Assembly (NCBI GenBank): GCA_030613225.1
Contig: JAUWMJ010000169.1
Coordinates: forward strand, 1 to 6,933
Reading direction: 5' to 3'
Length of the DNA stretch: 6,933 bases
Source of the DNA: Desulfobacterales bacterium
Lineage (GTDB): Bacteria; Desulfobacterota; Desulfobacteria; Desulfobacterales; JAUWMJ01
In this document: one piece after another, positions 5,944 to 6,933 of the stretch
Numbering within the stretch: position 1 is the first letter of the stretch
Layout: every line of letters begins with the position of its first letter
The notes under the pieces: model-generated
What the model was told of the DNA's origin: nothing
The model's database searches: none
Seen by the model: the letters and a program-made list of their open reading frames with translations, nothing else
Made by a program: the position numbers and the translations under genes

Positions 5944-6933
5944 TCATTCCTGCACACTTACCGCCTGCCCCGGCCTCAACCGCTCATTACCCCTTATGAC
6001 GACTTGATCACCGGGCTTCAGATTTCCTTCAACAGCCACGTTACCGTCAAAATAACCTGTAACTTTTACTCTGACAGGAACAGCTTTACCGTCGGCAACG
6101 GAAAAGACCATTTTTTCCTCTCCTGATGTGACTATCGAATCCTTTGGCACAAGGAGTGCGTTCCTTGTACGTGCCAGGTCAAAGGTTACAAATACCTCCA
6201 TCCCGCTTCTTATTTTAAACCCGGGATTTGCAAGGTTTATCCTAACAGGGAATGTTCTGGAATCCGGATTCCCCTGGGGGAGTATTGCATAAATCTTCCC
6301 TGAAAGCGGTTTGCCTGGTATGCTTTTAACATTAACCTTGACCCTGCCTTTTGTAGTGAGCAGGACTGCATACCGCTCAGGAACATCAACAGTTATGCGT
6401 ATTTTGCTAAGATCAATGAGAGTAACCACATCTCCACCGGCGCTGACCCATTGGCCCACCTGTGTGTGTTCACCGGCTATGAAACCTGAAAAAGGTGAAA
6501 GAACTTTTTTTTGTGAAATTTCATACTCAAGTTGTTCTATTTTCGCATTATTTTGCACCAGTTCCTGACAGAGAGCACGGTAGTTATAAAGGGCTTCATC
6601 ATATTTTCTTTCAGCGATACTGTTTGCGTCTTTCAGCCTGCTTACCCTGGCAAGCTCTTTTTTGGCTTTTTCAAGATTTGCAATGGACTTCTCCTTTGCC
6701 GCAACAGCACCTTTTAGTATGAGTTTTAAAACAGTGGACTTTAATTTTACAAGGAGATCTCCTTTTTTGATATAATTTCCCTCTTTTACCGGAAAATATT
6801 CTACAATGCCGGAGACTTCGGAGGCAATCGTACTTTTTGCAATTGCTTCTGCCGTTCCAACCAGCGATATTTGATCTGAAACCGACCTTATTTCCGCCCT
6901 GGCTACACGTACAGGAACAGGTTGTGAGCGTTG
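5944..6933 (-). CDS. RND efflux periplasmic adaptor subunit (HlyD/AcrA-type membrane fusion protein), N-terminus cut by window edge
   Basis: The frame is open from the window edge to the TGA at 5946-5944, giving 329 residues. A GTG at 6558 is internal, not the start, because clear adaptor sequence lies upstream of it. The visible order is: first lipoyl half (ASEVSGIVEYFPVKEGNYIKKGD, about 37-59 of the visible part), an alpha-helical hairpin (about 65-143), second lipoyl half (LSPFSGFIAGEHTQVGQWV, 145-163), beta-barrel (about 175-255, with VPERYAVLL and SRTFPVRINL) and a membrane-proximal domain ending in LKPGDQVVIRGNERLRPGQ. It should sit in the periplasm, anchored to the inner membrane by a lost N-terminal segment, and bridge the permease (2225-5365) to a TolC-type channel. 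In the hairpin the RLS docking motif reads R96, L100 and A107, with the usual Ser replaced. It is transcribed ahead of the permease; the S23 cassette lies between them. Confidence 0.94.
   Translation of the reverse strand, partial: QRSQPVPVRVARAEIRSVSDQISLVGTAEAIAKSTIASEVSGIVEYFPVKEGNYIKKGDLLVKLKSTVLKLILKGAVAAKEKSIANLEKAKKELARVSRLKDANSIAERKYDEALYNYRALCQELVQNNAKIEQLEYEISQKKVLSPFSGFIAGEHTQVGQWVSAGGDVVTLIDLSKIRITVDVPERYAVLLTTKGRVKVNVKSIPGKPLSGKIYAILPQGNPDSRTFPVRINLANPGFKIRSGMEVFVTFDLARTRNALLVPKDSIVTSGEEKMVFSVADGKAVPVRVKVTGYFDGNVAVEGNLKPGDQVVIRGNERLRPGQAVSVQE

Noticed and set aside
6556..6558. GTG as the start of the adaptor gene
   Set aside because: The same frame continues upstream to the window edge with the first lipoyl half and the first helix of the hairpin, so the gene is longer and the GTG is an internal Val.

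Overview
The window reads as a chromosomal piece of a Gram-negative bacterium. The RND pump parts imply an outer membrane. The mix of a long U32 protein, an RND pump with Asn-substituted relay residues, and a stand-alone four-helix-bundle (S23/IVS-type) gene between tandem-repeat arms would fit a Desulfobacterota-like environmental organism, but that placement is an impression and was not tested. All four genes lie on the minus strand, so the transcription order is from high to low coordinates.

Layout in transcription order. At 6933-5944 is a periplasmic adaptor (membrane fusion protein) whose N-terminus is cut by the window edge. At 5892-5434 is a compact cassette: a 130-residue four-helix-bundle protein of the 23S-rRNA-intervening-sequence type, enclosed by two inverted arms built from tandem copies of a 7-bp unit (GGTTCAC). 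At 5365-2225 is a complete 1046-residue RND inner-membrane permease. At 2224-2043 is an intergenic space holding a second, cargo-less inverted repeat built from 8-bp units (CACGAAAA-like). At 2042-1 is a long U32-family protein (at least 680 residues), open at the window edge and probably lacking only a few C-terminal residues.

The adaptor and the permease form one tripartite efflux system, with an outer-membrane TolC-type channel expected outside the window. The cassette has opened a 577-bp gap between adaptor and permease, which are normally nearly adjacent. The U32 protein is of the RNA-hydroxylation/Fe-S type (RlhA/TrhP/UbiU-like) and has no obvious functional link to the pump.

The most interesting material is the pair of repeat-bounded elements. 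Both have arms made of four short tandem units in inverted orientation, one with a protein gene inside and one without. In RNA the arms of the cassette can pair, putting the S23-type gene in a loop, much as the classical 23S rRNA intervening sequences are arranged, but here it sits between two protein genes.
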